Shown one piece after another: positions 36,196 to 48,001 of a DNA stretch of 64,000 bases. Position numbers and translations under genes: made by a program. Below the pieces are notes generated by a model. The model was not told the DNA's origin, searched no databases, and saw only the letters and a program-made list of their open reading frames with translations. This stretch comes from Channa striata (Eukaryota; Chordata; Actinopteri; Anabantiformes; Channidae): contig CM065188.1 of assembly GCA_033026295.1 (NCBI GenBank), positions 16,571,354-16,635,353 of the forward strand, written 5' to 3'. The stretch's first letter is position 1; each line of letters begins with the position of its first letter.

Positions 36196-37543
36196 ATGTT
36201 CCTCAGTCAGCTGGTTCTGTTGTTCTACGTCAACCTGGCACCATGGAACTGTGGTAAAAACTACAGGATCTGTGCAAACGCTGCGTTCATGGCACATTGT
36301 AGAATATGTAAGTGGATTGTCTGGGATTTGAGAGTCTTACTCTGAGCCGTTCACACCCAAACTGGAAAACTCTAAATCCACTTCTGTTTGTTGTTGTGGA
36401 CCGTCCTCCAGTCCCTTATTCAGAGTGTTTGACTGAATTCTCAGATCTTCTATCTGATTTAGTTCTTAGTGCAGATAAAGTCGTCACAGTGGGCGACTTT
36501 AACATTCGTGTAGATGCTGACAGTAACTCCCTCAACACGACATTTACTTCATTATTAGATTCTATTGGTGTGAATAAATCCACTCACTGTTTTAGTCACA
36601 AACTATTTTCTTCCGTTACACAGAGTTTTTCATCTCCACTGTTTCTTGTTGTTGCTGCTCAAGGGGGATTTGTTGGGTTTTCTCTAAATGTCTGTATAGT
36701 CTTGACTTTATTACGTAAAGTGTCTTGAGATGACTTTGTTGTGAATTGGTCACATACATAAATAAAGTTAAATTGAATTGAACTGAATTACAGTGATGTG
36801 CTGTTTGATCAGACTTTGTTCACACATGGTGAAACTGTGGATCCCTGATGATGATCGTCTTAACTTTGACTCATTTCTGATGACAGATCATTTACACTGG
36901 CTGATTTTTTTTATGGGGATTAAAAAAATCTTTTTTGCATTTTCAGATTCAAACCTTTTCACCAACTGTAAACTTGACAGATAATTGGCAAGTGTTGTTG
37001 TTTGCAGTTTGTAAAATGATTGTTAATATTTATCTTAATTAGAAGTTTATGGGCAGAAAAAGATCAAAGTATGACATGCAGCACAGGTCCCAGCTGGAAC
37101 TGAACCAGATCTTACAGGTTTAAGTCCTGTGTCTCAACACGAAACCTGGAGACACAAATCAAACCCTTTACTCAGCATCATGTGTTTTGTATGTTTCACT
37201 TTGAAATCCTACGTACACGGTGGCTGTGACCAAGACGTCAGAGAAAGAAGTTCAATGGATTGAAGAAGGTTCCATCTTCACAAAATGTAGATTAGTTATA
37301 GTCCGAAAACCAGAAGAGTCACTTTATCTTGTAGACGTCCGTGTTCTGGACGAGTTAAAGCTTGAAAACAGTGACGGTGATGTGTCCATTGTCTTTTCTT
37401 TCGTCTCTCCGTGTGATAAAAACTGTGTGAAGCAAAGTGGGAAGCAAAATATCACTGACAGGATTAAAGACGTCGTTGTCAAGGGGAAATGCGGGAATCG
37501 AGCGTTTGTGTTTGAACAGATCTTCTGGTCCAGTCGTGTGTGA
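36196..37543 (+). pseudogene. Second SNAD-like secreted deaminase-fold locus, probably damaged
   Basis: The first exon 36196-36253 encodes a signal-peptide-like start (MFLSQLVLLFYVNLAPWNC), donor G|GTAAAA. The body, open from 37205 to the stop at 37541-37543, parallels the protein at 18052-19883: strand SIVFSFVSPCDKNC (PCx3C) and strand GNRAFVFEQIF match NFLIIYSEESPCGSTC and SGYAFVFSKVL. At the xSE position there is VDV, so the catalytic Glu and His are both missing. No basic tail follows. No AG acceptor lies in the only stop-free interval before the body (37205-37219). A LINE-2 fragment (36315-36785) splits the locus. It is therefore a likely pseudogene or non-enzymatic relative; the link between the two exons is inferred. 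Confidence 0.5.
36315..36785 (+). mobile_element. LINE-2-type element with internal deletion
   Basis: The endonuclease part (PVPYSECLTEFSDLLSDLVL, then VGDFNIRVDADSNSL) is joined directly at about 36625 to the 3' UTR block ('ggatttgttgggttttctct'). It ends in 'ttaaattgaattgaactgaa'. All of RT is missing. It sits between the two exons of the SNAD-like locus. Confidence 0.85.
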
Positions 37544-37559
37544 CACGAAAGCGTGACAG

Positions 37560-40480
37560 TTGTCCTGTTTATTGTGAAGATGGTTCTTAGCCACAGCCCA
37601 GAGACACTGGAGAATCCACAGAAGCATCTTCGGAGACACTTTCACTTCATTTATCGAACACGTGAAATGACTCTGCACTTTTCACCATTTCATCCAGCTA
37701 AATGCAGCAGAGGATGGAAGTCACATTCCAACGTTGTGCACTGATGATGCTGCGTGTTAGCATTTGCTAATAACGTGTTGGAAATCAACGTAAATACATA
37801 AATTGACCCGTATATTTGTGGAACCGTTGGTGCTTCCAAACAAGTAGGAATAGGAACGTGTCTTTATTATAGACAAGAGCAGGTGCTAAAGGCTAATGCT
37901 AGCTAACGTTAGTCTTGATCCAGGACAACTCCTGAGGACAGAGGTCACCTGCAGTGTCCCGGACTGTGAAGATGACGATGTGCGAGTAAAGTTCCGGTAT
38001 TGACAGACCTCAAACATGGAGTTTTTCTTGACGCTAACATGAAGTTACCTATAAGCCACATGTTCGTATCTGTTCAGAAAACACTGGTTTGTCCCACAGT
38101 CGAGTAGCAGGGATGAAAGACTTTAGTGAGACCAGATGTAGGACTGTGTGGACCGCCCATGCTGGTTTGTTCATGAGGCGGTTTCTTCTCCAGTCATTGG
38201 AACGTTTAGACCAAAAACCCGTGTTGTGGACACGTTGTTGTGTTTCTAAATGCATCTCAGGTCTTTTATTGGACTGAGAATAATCTGGATATTGACCCAT
38301 CAGACCTTTAGTGGAATCTATATCCACATAACCCTTGACCAACAAACTAGGCCACCAGACACTGACTGGACTTGACTGGAAACTGCTGTGGAAAAACTCC
38401 ACCAGGACGACAACAGACATAAACTAAAGTGAAAAAGACTTTAGAGGACACAATTAAGACAATTCCTTTTCAGGTTCAGGGCCAAGTTTTATTTTCCTGT
38501 AAATATGACGTCTTTGTATTGTTCTATATGTATGTTAGACAAACTAAAGTTGCAGTTGGTAAATTTGCTGGTTGCTCATGTTGTGTTTGGTGATGGTTCC
38601 GCTGAACATTTAGCTCCTCGTGAACCTAGAGCGAGGTGAACTTACCCAGGAGTGGGTTACATCATCATCTGCTCTTCATATCTGACCTTCTTCATTAGCG
38701 CCTCTGTTCTGACATGTCTTTCCTGTGGATCTGGATGTTATTCTCTTGTGTGCTTGGCTCCTCTGCATCCTGCAAAGTCTATTACTCACCTGATCTCCTA
38801 CTCATCACGACACTTCTCCAGCCATTAGCTGAACTTCCCTCTCACCTCTTGCCTGCTACACTGAGTGTCCAGCAGAGAACAGCACTCGCCTGTCCTAAGT
38901 CCGTCCTCAGCAGTAAGTCTGCTCACTCACTTCACATAACGTTTATTGGATGTTGGACGTGAAATCCCAATGAACACGTGATCCATAGTCCCAGTTGTGT
39001 GAAAGGGTTGTAGCAGGGACCAAGCAGAGGACTGAGGACAGGAGCATAGACTGAGTCCACCATAGGCTGAACTCGCTCTCTCAGTCACAAGTCATTTACA
39101 AGCTTCGACTCCCCTCCTCATCCTCCATGTGTGGCAGAGCATCAGTGGTCTGTTACAACCCTGGCTTGTTATTAAGGGAGTAACATAAAAATCCTAAAAC
39201 ATAAATTGCCATAACCATAGGTAGTTTTTTAAGATTACTCAATATGGCTGCAAAGTATACACAACCAAACAGTAGTAAATGTGGTAAATCAGCACAACTA
39301 AAGAGGAGGATGCTATCGAAAAAGAACCTAAATAAAACAACACAATCTTTTATAGTATTAAAAGAAAGATTTATTGACTGCACAAGCCAAATTAAAAAGG
39401 AAACTCTTCACAGCTACTAAAACATAGGTACGTTTATAGACAAAGGTTATCTTTCTGTCAGCAAGTTAGAGTATGTAAGTGGATTTGCAGGGGGGTGTAT
39501 GAATGTGTGGGTGTGTGTTGGTATGTCTAACACCTAGTCTGGGCTTCAGGGAACAGGACAAGACGTTGTCCAAGAACAACGTAAACAAAAAACAGTTATA
39601 AAAGTTTAAAAAGTACAAAAATCGATAAGCTGAGCTTTTATAAAACACTGTGACTTCTGCAGAAAACGGATGGAAACTCTTTACCCTCAATGTGCAAGTC
39701 AGACTGAACAGTCACATTTAATCATCTTTATAACACAAGATGATAAAAAAGCCTGAAAAAGGGACTAAAAAAAGTCATGAAATAAAAAAGCTGATGTGTC
39801 AGGATATTAAATACTGATCAGTAACTTTAGACCCAACACAATAACAAAGCTCATTAGAAAAAGCTGGACCTCAGGTTGGTTGTTTGTGCTCCCTGACTCA
39901 CAGCTGACGCAGTGTAAACTCACTTTATCGAACATTTACAATCTGTCTGGTAACTGTGTCCAAGTCCAAGTGTATGCAGAAACAGTTGCTGTATACTTGT
40001 GGTGTTCAGGCTACAGTCTTCGCTCTCTGTCTACACTGTTACTGTACAAACATTAGCACAAAAAGCGAGTGAAAAACCAACAAAACTAGTTCATCAGCAA
40101 ATGTTGAACAAGTGAAACTCTGCATAAAAGTGATCTTCTTGTTGGCTGATGGTTAATTACTCTGAATATGTTAAAACAGCTTAAAACACTGCAACCTCCA
40201 AAATAGTCATACAAGTAAATCTGCACAAATGAAACAATTTTAAAAAACAATATTATTTTAACCGTTATGAAGTTTCAGATGTTTCAAAAATACAATACAG
40301 TAGTTTTATCAGATACCCTATTTGCTGCTCACAAACACAGTTCACTTCATCCATGGACCATCTTCATCCATTTCTCCTTCTTTCCCTTTTGAGAAAGGAG
40401 AAGCTTTTAACTAATGCACCAAACTTTGATCCAAAGTCTCTTTAGTCCCGTTCTGAAACCGTTTTTAACCATTAACTCCT
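37560..40480. other. Gene-poor stretch
   Basis: No coding region supported. Mostly AT-rich, without recognised repeats. Confidence 0.5.
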
Positions 40481-40490
40481 CAACACTGAC

Positions 40491-40585
40491 TTGCTGATTG
40501 TTGAAGCCGAAGGACATGCCTGCTTTCCTCCTTTTGGCTGCCTTGTTGCTTTGTACTCCAGGTCTTGGTTCTGCTCCTCCTTCAT
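40491..40585 (-). pseudogene. Frameshifted copy of the zinc-finger first exon
   Basis: The minus strand from ATG 40585-40583 encodes MKEEQNQDLEYKA, then loses frame. A +1 reading restores SNKAAKRRKAG-like sequence and the same donor context (CAA|GTCAGT). The copy is 95 bp instead of 99. No finger array is seen between it and the functional gene, so it is a relic of a partial duplication 5.4 kb from the intact exon. Confidence 0.75.
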
Positions 40586-40899
40586 CCTATTTGCTGTATG
40601 GTTCTAGTAATTATTTCTGATTTTAATTGGATTTGGTCCAGATTGATGAAATCCAGCAGCTCTCCACTCTGTATCTGCCATGTTCTACTTAAATTTCTTG
40701 TGATCTCACACAGTCTTGCAGTAACCCTCAGACTCTTTGGAGTCTATATGTGATCGAGGGAGCAAATGTCTCATCTTGAGTTTTTATTCTCCTGTCGATG
40801 CTTTTTTGCTGCTTTTTGAGTGGTCACATTGGCCTTTCCCTCAGAAATCCTTCGTACTGGTTCTTCGATTAGAAATGGGAGTTGTGAGTTTAAATTGAT

Positions 40900-42240
40900 G
40901 GCAGGGAGGAAAATGCAATGGAGTTCGTCCCACAGTCATCCTCGCCAATGCCCAGTCTCTCCATACCAAGATTGACTTTTTACAGGCTAATGTCAGTTTT
41001 CTTTCGGAATATAAGAATGCCTGTCTTATTGCTTTGACGGATATGTGGCTAAAACAGCATGACCTACAATCCTATTTGGAAATAAATGGTTTTGGTGAAC
41101 CAATGTGGCTTGACAGAAACCTGATAGTGACACTAGAAATGACTGGGTGGAGAGCTCTGTTTACACGTTAATAAAAACTATTATTGTAATGCTGCGGTCA
41201 TGGAATCACTTTGCACTACTGATATTGAACTATTGTTGGTCTCTTCACGTCCGTTTTATTTGCCAAGGGAATTTCCACAGATATTTATTGCCTTGGTGTA
41301 AATTGACCTAAGACCAAATGCTGACATTGCTGCTCAGTCTATTACCAAAATGTTGATTATTAAACCAGACACACCCTGCTTAGTTACTGGAGACTTCAAT
41401 CATTGCAAACTTGGAAAATTACTCAATAACTTCCAACATGTTACCAGAAACAAGAGCTGTTTGGAACTGTTACGGTTCCATTATAAATCCTTCAGCAGAG
41501 CTCCTTTTGGCATGTCTGACCACTATGTAGTTTATTTAGTTCCAATGGGTAATGATTTGAATGCATTTTATAATTCCTCTGATATTTCTGATTTTAATGA
41601 GGAAATGAGTCAACTGTTTTCAGCCACCAGATGGAGGCATTCACTAAAATCCACAGTGAACCTGTTTTTAAACTTGTTAGGGGAACAAAAGAGAGGAAAA
41701 GTTCTGGCCCAGATAACATAACTTCTAATGAAAAGTGCAGAACCATTGGCTCCAATTGTTTCATCTATTTTTAAGAAGTCTCTCTAGTTAAACAAAGTTC
41801 CTTGCCTGTGTAAGGATTCTGTTTTCGTGCCAGTGCCTAGGAATAAAGCACTAAAATCTCTTAATGACTTGCAGCCTGCAGCACTCACTTGTGTGGTCAT
41901 TTGGCAAGGCATTTGAAAATTTGAAGTAAAATCCAGGGGTAACTGGACCCCTTTCAGTTTGCTTACAGGGCACATAGAGGTATTGATGATGGAGTAGCTT
42001 CTTTACTTCTTTTGATCAAATGTTCTGTAAATAGTTTTGTATACTTGCTTTTTTTTTTTTAAAAAATCCTCTGCTTTTAATTGTATCCAGCTTCATATTT
42101 TAGCAGGCCGACTTAGTAGCAGTTTCAACATTGACCCTGGTTTGATTTTGTGGTTGACCAACTTTCTAATAAAAGATCTCCGAAAGCAAGAGTCAGTGAG
42201 GTTTTACAGTTGATTCTATTTTCTTTCAAATGTTTTATTC
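40900..42240 (+). mobile_element. Decayed non-LTR retrotransposon (second LINE family)
   Basis: The endonuclease start (ILANAQSLHTKIDFLQ, about 40945) and its catalytic loop (TGDFNHCKL, about 41383-41409) are present. Broken RT motifs follow (LDPFQFAYRAHRGIDDGVAS, about 41940-42000). It differs from the LINE-2 copies in the window, with GDFNH rather than GDFNI. It carries many stops. Confidence 0.75.
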
Positions 42241-42249
42241 TCCTTTTAT

Positions 42250-43735
42250 TGAGTCAGTATTTCTTTTATCTGCTTTTTTGAAAGTACAGCCACCCACTCC
42301 TTGCAGAATATAAGCTGCTGCCATCTCGTTGAAGACTTTACTTGCCAAAATGTAGGACAAATAGATTTAAGAATGAATTTGTCCTGGCTTCCATTGCTCT
42401 CCTAAATAGCATTACATGACTCCTTTACCCTAACCTTGCTTGTGATGTTTTTATCGGTATGTGTGGTTTTATAGAACATGACAAAGCAAGTGCAGAGATC
42501 TGGAGAGGGATGTAATGTGTGTCGTCTTTGGCTGATAAAAAATGTGACATGCTGCTGCATTGGTGTACCCTGTCAGCAACCACAGTCTCCACGTGGTGTT
42601 GGGTTGCATATTTAGAAAGAAAGATCTGGATCTTTCTGATATAGTAGAAAGTAAATCTGCTGCTGAGAGATGGAGGAGATGGTGTTAGTAAAGCTCTGTT
42701 GGATGCCCAGATTTCCGTATCACTTTTGTTGCTGATGATGCTGTATTGTATCGAAGGTGTGACTGGATTTCCTGTAAACAGAGGGTGGGAGGAGCAAGTA
42801 TTACTTACAGTGTTCAGGCTGCGTTTAGAGTGAACAAAGGAGAAGGAGAAAAAGTGTAGACTGAGACGGGGTGAGTGGTAATGCAACATTATTCTTATTT
42901 TGCTGTAAAAGTTTGTTTTGTCCCTGTGGACTGTATAGGGAGCAAGAAACAATTTTAGACCTAGTTCATTATTTTCTAATTGTTTTGGATGTTTTTGTGG
43001 TTGATGTGTTCTTCAAGGTTCTTCATTTTGTGTCTTCTAATTGAGCTTGTTCCGACAGGAAATATTATGAGTAGCTTTAGAAACTCTAGTCCATAGCCCC
43101 CTGCTTTAGGACCACCCTCAAAGCCTCACTTAAGAACACTAGTTGATAGCAGACAAACTGATTAAATAATGAAGTGGAAAAAGTAAGTGAATCATCAATT
43201 CTGTTTCTAGATATTACAAACCTTGTACTATAAAGTCTTCTAAAGAGAGTTACTGATTAACTAATCACAATAAAAACCTGACCAGAGGATCAAGGTACAT
43301 AAAGGCCCTGCGGGAACTGCAAAGTATAAATATGGAGGTGGTGGGTTGGTTTGGGTGTGACTCTTCAACATTCTTGTTTTGAGCCCCAAAGCAGTTTTTT
43401 TCTCTCAAACTGATGCCCAGAAGATAAAGGAAGAGCAGGACAGAGCAATCAGTGGATTAGAATAGATTCAGTTAGTGAACCTAATTAAGTGCCCAGTAAG
43501 TGTTAGGAGAAAACTTTTTAATGAAAAAAGTACAAGAATGTTGCTGCAGTTTTCAATTTGCATGATAATTTAGGGAACACATCACTTAAACGTAAACATA
43601 CCAGAAAGTATCTTAGGGCAAGTTTCCATCAGTTGACCCCAAAGATCTTACCAGGAGGAATAAATAATACAAGATAACTGAACAACCATAAAACATATTC
43701 ATACTCAGACTCACATGTTTTAGATTTATCATGTT
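42250..43735. other. Non-coding stretch with a LINE-derived 75-bp repeat
   Basis: No gene seen. Positions 42978-43053 repeat 43752-43827 in direct orientation; the second copy lies in the 3' part of the minus-strand LINE below. Confidence 0.6.
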
Positions 43736-43739
43736 TTGA

Positions 43740-45420
43740 AAGGTATTTTTGAATTGTTTTGCATGTTTTTGTGGTTGATGTGTTCTTCAAGGTTCTTCAT
43801 TTTGTGTCTTCTAATTATGCTTGTTCCAGCAGCAGTTGATCCTTTTTTAGAGTTGACAATCAGGGAATTATAAAGTTTGTTATCAAGAATTTTCAATTCT
43901 TCTTTAACCCTCATGCCTCCTCTGTCATTTTTGTCCATTTTTGGCTTTTTATTCATTTGCTGATCATTTTGTCTGTGTTACAGCTTTTGAGATTTTTGTA
44001 AACCAGTGTGGTTTCTCTTATAATGTAAATTATACAAAAGTTATACATTTTGTAGACACTCGAGACCCTCGTGGTAAAATGGCCACGCCCATAAAAACTG
44101 CTATAAAATCATCACACATCAATTTTTTTTAAAAACAAATCACTTAAATGAAAATGATTAAATGCTTGGTAGTTTCGGGCAGGTCTGAAGTTGTTTAATA
44201 GATTTATTTTAAAATGCAAAAAATGAAAGATTGATGAGTAATGATTTTATAGCAGTTTTTACTTGGCCATCTTTGCCATGATGGTCTCAAAAGGGAGTTT
44301 TTTTTTAGAGAGGCACAAGGGTTAAATAAGGTGTTTCTATAGTTTTAAGAGCTGTAGAACAGGCAAGTGACCATACTCATGGTGAGAGTTAACACTTATT
44401 TCTGATATGTAAAAAGTTTTGAATGTTAAATTGCACTGCTTGTGCCACTTTTTTACGTGAATTTTGAACAGTGGTGTTGGGTCTAGAAATAATCCAAAAT
44501 ACTCAAATTCAGAAACCATGTCGAGCTCCGCTCCATTCAAAAATACACACCAAGGTGGCATTTAGAGAAGTACATGCAAATGTTTTTCCTGGTGTTCAGC
44601 AGGAGTCAGGAATCCGTGAGCCAGCGGTGCACAGAAGATAATTCAGCTGAATGAGCTTGAGTGTGACTGCACTGTCTTCATACATTCATGTAAATGTTGG
44701 CAAATTTGTGATAGAGAGAAAGTAAAACTGGCCCTGTGGAACACCAACATTACAATTTATATATGGACATTTAACCCTGTCCACTAACACATAATGTTTC
44801 CTGTGTTATAAATATGACGTGAACTATACAAGCACTTTTTCAGATGTTAAACCGAGTCAGCCTGAACAGTTAGATCTGATAGATTACAGTGTCAAAAGCT
44901 TTCTTCAAGTCCAGGTAGACTGCACTAACACAGGGACTTCTATCAAGCAAGATTTTTTATTTTCCAAAAACACACTTAAGGCTGGGTCGGTGGGCGTGAA
45001 AGCGAAATTGAAAAGGGTTCCATGAAAGATGACTATTTTTAGGATGTAATTTAACAGTTTAACCACCCACTTCTTAGCAAATTTTGGACAACATAAAAAA
45101 AGATACTTATTGGACAATAATTAGCTGTGTCAGTGTTGGTACCTGGCGTTACTGCAGCCACCTTTCAGTGCTTGAATGGCTTATGAAGTAGATGGGTAGA
45201 AGATTGATAATTTTGACTACTTTGTGGTCTGATATTTCAGAGTGTGTTTTTGTTGTGGCTCCGAAACTATTGTGTTACAGACTTTGAATGGAGTTTTTTG
45301 ACAGCAAACTTCTACTATTTTTAGTGAATGAGGGACTGTAGTGACTGGTTCACAAAGCTCTATGTCGTCAGGGGGCACAAAGACAAGAATGTTTAGTTTT
45401 TCTGATGTTTTATTGCAGAA
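43740..45420 (-). mobile_element. Decayed minus-strand LINE (RT region)
   Basis: On minus, about 44940-44870 encodes the RT motif AVYLDLKKAFDTV. Positions 44561-44337 encode the thumb/C-terminal region (NGAELDMVSEFEYFGLFLDP), and 43900-43740 a further C-terminal stretch (ELKILDNKLYNSLIV). It is split by the MITE at 43908-44321. Frameshifts are frequent. Confidence 0.7.
43908..44321. mobile_element. piggyBac-type MITE with long inverted repeats
   Basis: Flanked by TTAA on both sides (43904-43907 and 44322-44325). Ends are CCCTCATGCCTC and GAGGCACAAGGG. Inside are long inverted arms, about 44062-44130 against 44218-44290, sharing AAAACTGCTATAAAATCAT. The TTAA target and CCC start are piggyBac hallmarks; there is no transposase. 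It is inserted in the LINE at 43740-45420. Confidence 0.75.
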
Positions 45421-45429
45421 CATATAGTT

Positions 45430-46660
45430 AGGATGTGTGTTATCCTGAAACAGAGGAATAACGGAACAATTATCAGAAATACAAATGCACGGTGCTATTA
45501 AACAAGCAGCCCAATAGGTTAGTTAAAGTGATATTTCCCCGCTGAAAAGTGAGTTGTTTTGTAAAAATTGGACATCTTTTTAGCTGAGATGTGCAAAAAC
45601 CTTTAGAATTGAGAAAACCGGGAGAAAAGGCGGTATTATCCACTGTGGCTGAAAATGGTCGAATCCTACAACAACCAGAATGCATTGCTCTCCAACCTAT
45701 CCTGAGCCACTCCACAGCTGCTGCAACTGGTCCCGCCTGTCCAACCTCCTGTCGAGGTTGTGCGTTTACATTGAGCTTTACTTCTATGGTTTACAGATAA
45801 ATGCACGCAGCCGTTCATCTCTGCTGTCTTTCAAATAATCTATAGCAGGACCTTTGGCCATTGAATATTAATGTTGTATGTGTATGGGAAGATAAAATAT
45901 AGTGGAGGGACCGGTGGAGCTGCAGCAGGTTGGCTCCGTCTCCCTCTCAGCCTGACTGTTCCTGGGGGCAGGTACAGCGAAACACTGGTCCAGGAAACAC
46001 TGGAATGCACTAAAATTATCAGTTTTAAAAATTGTTCACTCTCTTACTTAATAAAGCACACCAATTGAATCCCTTTAGGATCACGCTAAAGCCAATCCGA
46101 CCTGTCGGACAAACAGCACAAACCAAACAACCTCAATGGCAGTGGAGATATTTCCATTCAGTGTTAGGCTGTGACTGTAATGTTACTTTTATGAAGTATA
46201 AAGTAGTGTAAAAGCTACAAATAAAATTTCAGTAATTACAACTCAGAAGACAAACCATTAGAAGGTTCCTTTTGTTGTCATTATGATATAGAATGATTTG
46301 AAATTTAACATTTGTTTATTATAGTTGTCTGCACCATAAGCAGTAAGGTGGGTGGCAGTAGCTCTTTATTGGTTATCCAACTAAAACTGGATTTTAATGC
46401 TAGGCAGCAGCTAAAACAAACAACAAAGAGTTAAACAAAGCTTGTGGCTGCATATGTCAGGGATGAAATTTTGTCCATTAATTTTAACAGTTTGATAAGC
46501 AACTACAGAATTTAGAGTAATGAGTAATATAGAAAATGCTTTAAGTAATGCGCTGTCAGGGAAAAATTGTTGTCATAGCTCTACTGGGCTACCAGCTCAG
46601 GCTGAAAGACTGAATGAAAATAGGACAAAAAGTTGATATGATTTGGAGAAATATTTGGGA
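45430..46660. other. Non-coding stretch upstream of NLR gene B
   Basis: No coding region supported. The promoter of gene B may lie here but cannot be pinpointed. Confidence 0.4.
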
Positions 46661-46836
46661 GTTTTGAGAAAACATTTGGGTCTTAAGCTCCAGAAGCTCA
46701 AACAAGGGGCCTACTAGATGTGAGTCACCAATTACCAGAAAACCGCAGTACGCAGAGGAAACCACTCCACCAGCTTGCTGCCCACATTAGGTCTTAACAC
46801 GTTTGTAAAAAGTGATCAACAGTTTTGTTTCCACAG

Positions 46837-46941
46837 ACAGAAACCACTGTTTGCAGTATCCAGGTGTATGTCAATGATGAGTCACCAGTCCAGAAGTCCT
46901 CCTCCAGACTTCAGTCCTAAACCTGGACCCTCAGACACAAA
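46837..46941 (+). CDS. NLR gene B N-terminal exon 1
   Basis: The acceptor is 'gttttgtttccacag' and the donor AA|GTAAG. In the frame with one leading base it encodes SRCMSMMSHQSRSPPPDFSP, the Cys-x-Ser-Met type short N-terminal module of fish NLRC3-like proteins. It is 105 bp, phase-symmetric (2-2). The start codon may lie further upstream or be one of the Met codons here. Confidence 0.65.
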
Positions 46942-47279
46942 GTAAGAGACAGTTTCTACTGTAAACTGACCTGATGAAGATGATTCATTGAGGAAAAAAT
47001 GTTCTGTTCAAAGATTTATATTCATGATACAGAACTACTAGTGCAGATACTGGTTCTGACTGAGACTGAGATGAATCTGGATTTTATATCCACTAACTAC
47101 TGATGGTGTTTCTGTAGTAAAACACCTGAAAACCTCCATGTCAGAATTTACACTTCAACAAAATCTTCATACGACTTTGTCCTGATGTTGACGTAACTGT
47201 GAAGATTTTCAGCTGTTCAGATTCTTAACACTTATTAGTAAGTGAAGATTTGAGATCAAATTTAACCCATCAGTCACTG

Positions 47280-47520
47280 TAACCGCTTGAAATAGGAGCT
47301 GGAGCCCATACCAGCTGTCAATGGGTGTGAGATGCAGGGTACACCCTGGACAGGTTGCCAGTCTAACACTGGGGCAACACAGAGAGACATACACAAGCCA
47401 TTCACACTCACATTCACACCTACTGGGCCTAGAGTCACAGATTAAAAGGAAACTGTATAGCCCATAGGAAACCACTCCCCCACATTGCTGCCCACATCTG
47501 GTCTTAAGAAGCATTAATAA
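47280..47520. repeat. Dispersed repeat ('acaccctggacaggttgccagtc' type)
   Basis: A widespread fish intron repeat, recognised from 'acaccctggacaggttgcc', 'cattcacactcacattcacacc' and the 'cagaggaaacc'-like end. The end segment also occurs upstream of the previous exon (about 46725-46800), so exon plus flank was duplicated together. Confidence 0.5.
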
Positions 47521-47540
47521 TATGACACTTGTTTCCAAAG

Positions 47541-47648
47541 ACACAAACCAGTTTCCTCAGTGTCCAGCTGTCTGTCTATGATAAGTGACTGGTCCAAAGA
47601 TTTCCCTCCAGACTTCAGTCCTGAACCTGGACCCTCACACTCAAGAAA
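47541..47648 (+). CDS. NLR gene B N-terminal exon 2 (duplicate of exon 1)
   Basis: 108 bp, acceptor 'cacttgtttccaaag', donor AA|GTAAG, same phase. It encodes SSCLSMISDWSKDFPPDFSP, clearly homologous to the exon at 46837. The two arose by tandem duplication, and either or both could be spliced in without changing frame. Confidence 0.65.
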
Positions 47649-47750
47649 GTAAGCAACAGTTTCCTATGTAAACTGACCTGATGAAGCTTCTACACAGTGT
47701 TGGACACTCAATCAACAGATTATTTTATTTATAGTGAAATGTTTTCACAG

Positions 47751-47827
47751 AGAGAAGAACAAACTTGGAGAAGGATCCAGAACAAGACCTGGACTGCAGA
47801 CATTTAGTCACATCAATTCTGTGCAAA
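47751..47827 (+). CDS. NLR gene B linker exon (frame uncertain)
   Basis: Bounded by 'gttttcacag' and AAA|GTAAG. One frame reads RTNLEKDPEQDLDCRHLVTS, typical of the linker before FISNA. The phase expected from the preceding exon gives another open reading. The 77-bp length breaks the 2-2 symmetry, so the correct frame is unresolved. Confidence 0.45.
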
Positions 47828-48001
47828 GTAAGACTGAAAATCTGTCTGCTGATGTTTCTGAAAACAGGACTTGATGTTTTACACGGAGGCATTTGTTATG
47901 TTATATAGCTTTTATTCTCTTTGTGTACCTGTTTCCTTTTTTGACCAATACCGAAATACAAGATTCATCTATTTTGTGTGACAAAGTTTCTGGTGCTGCA
48001 G

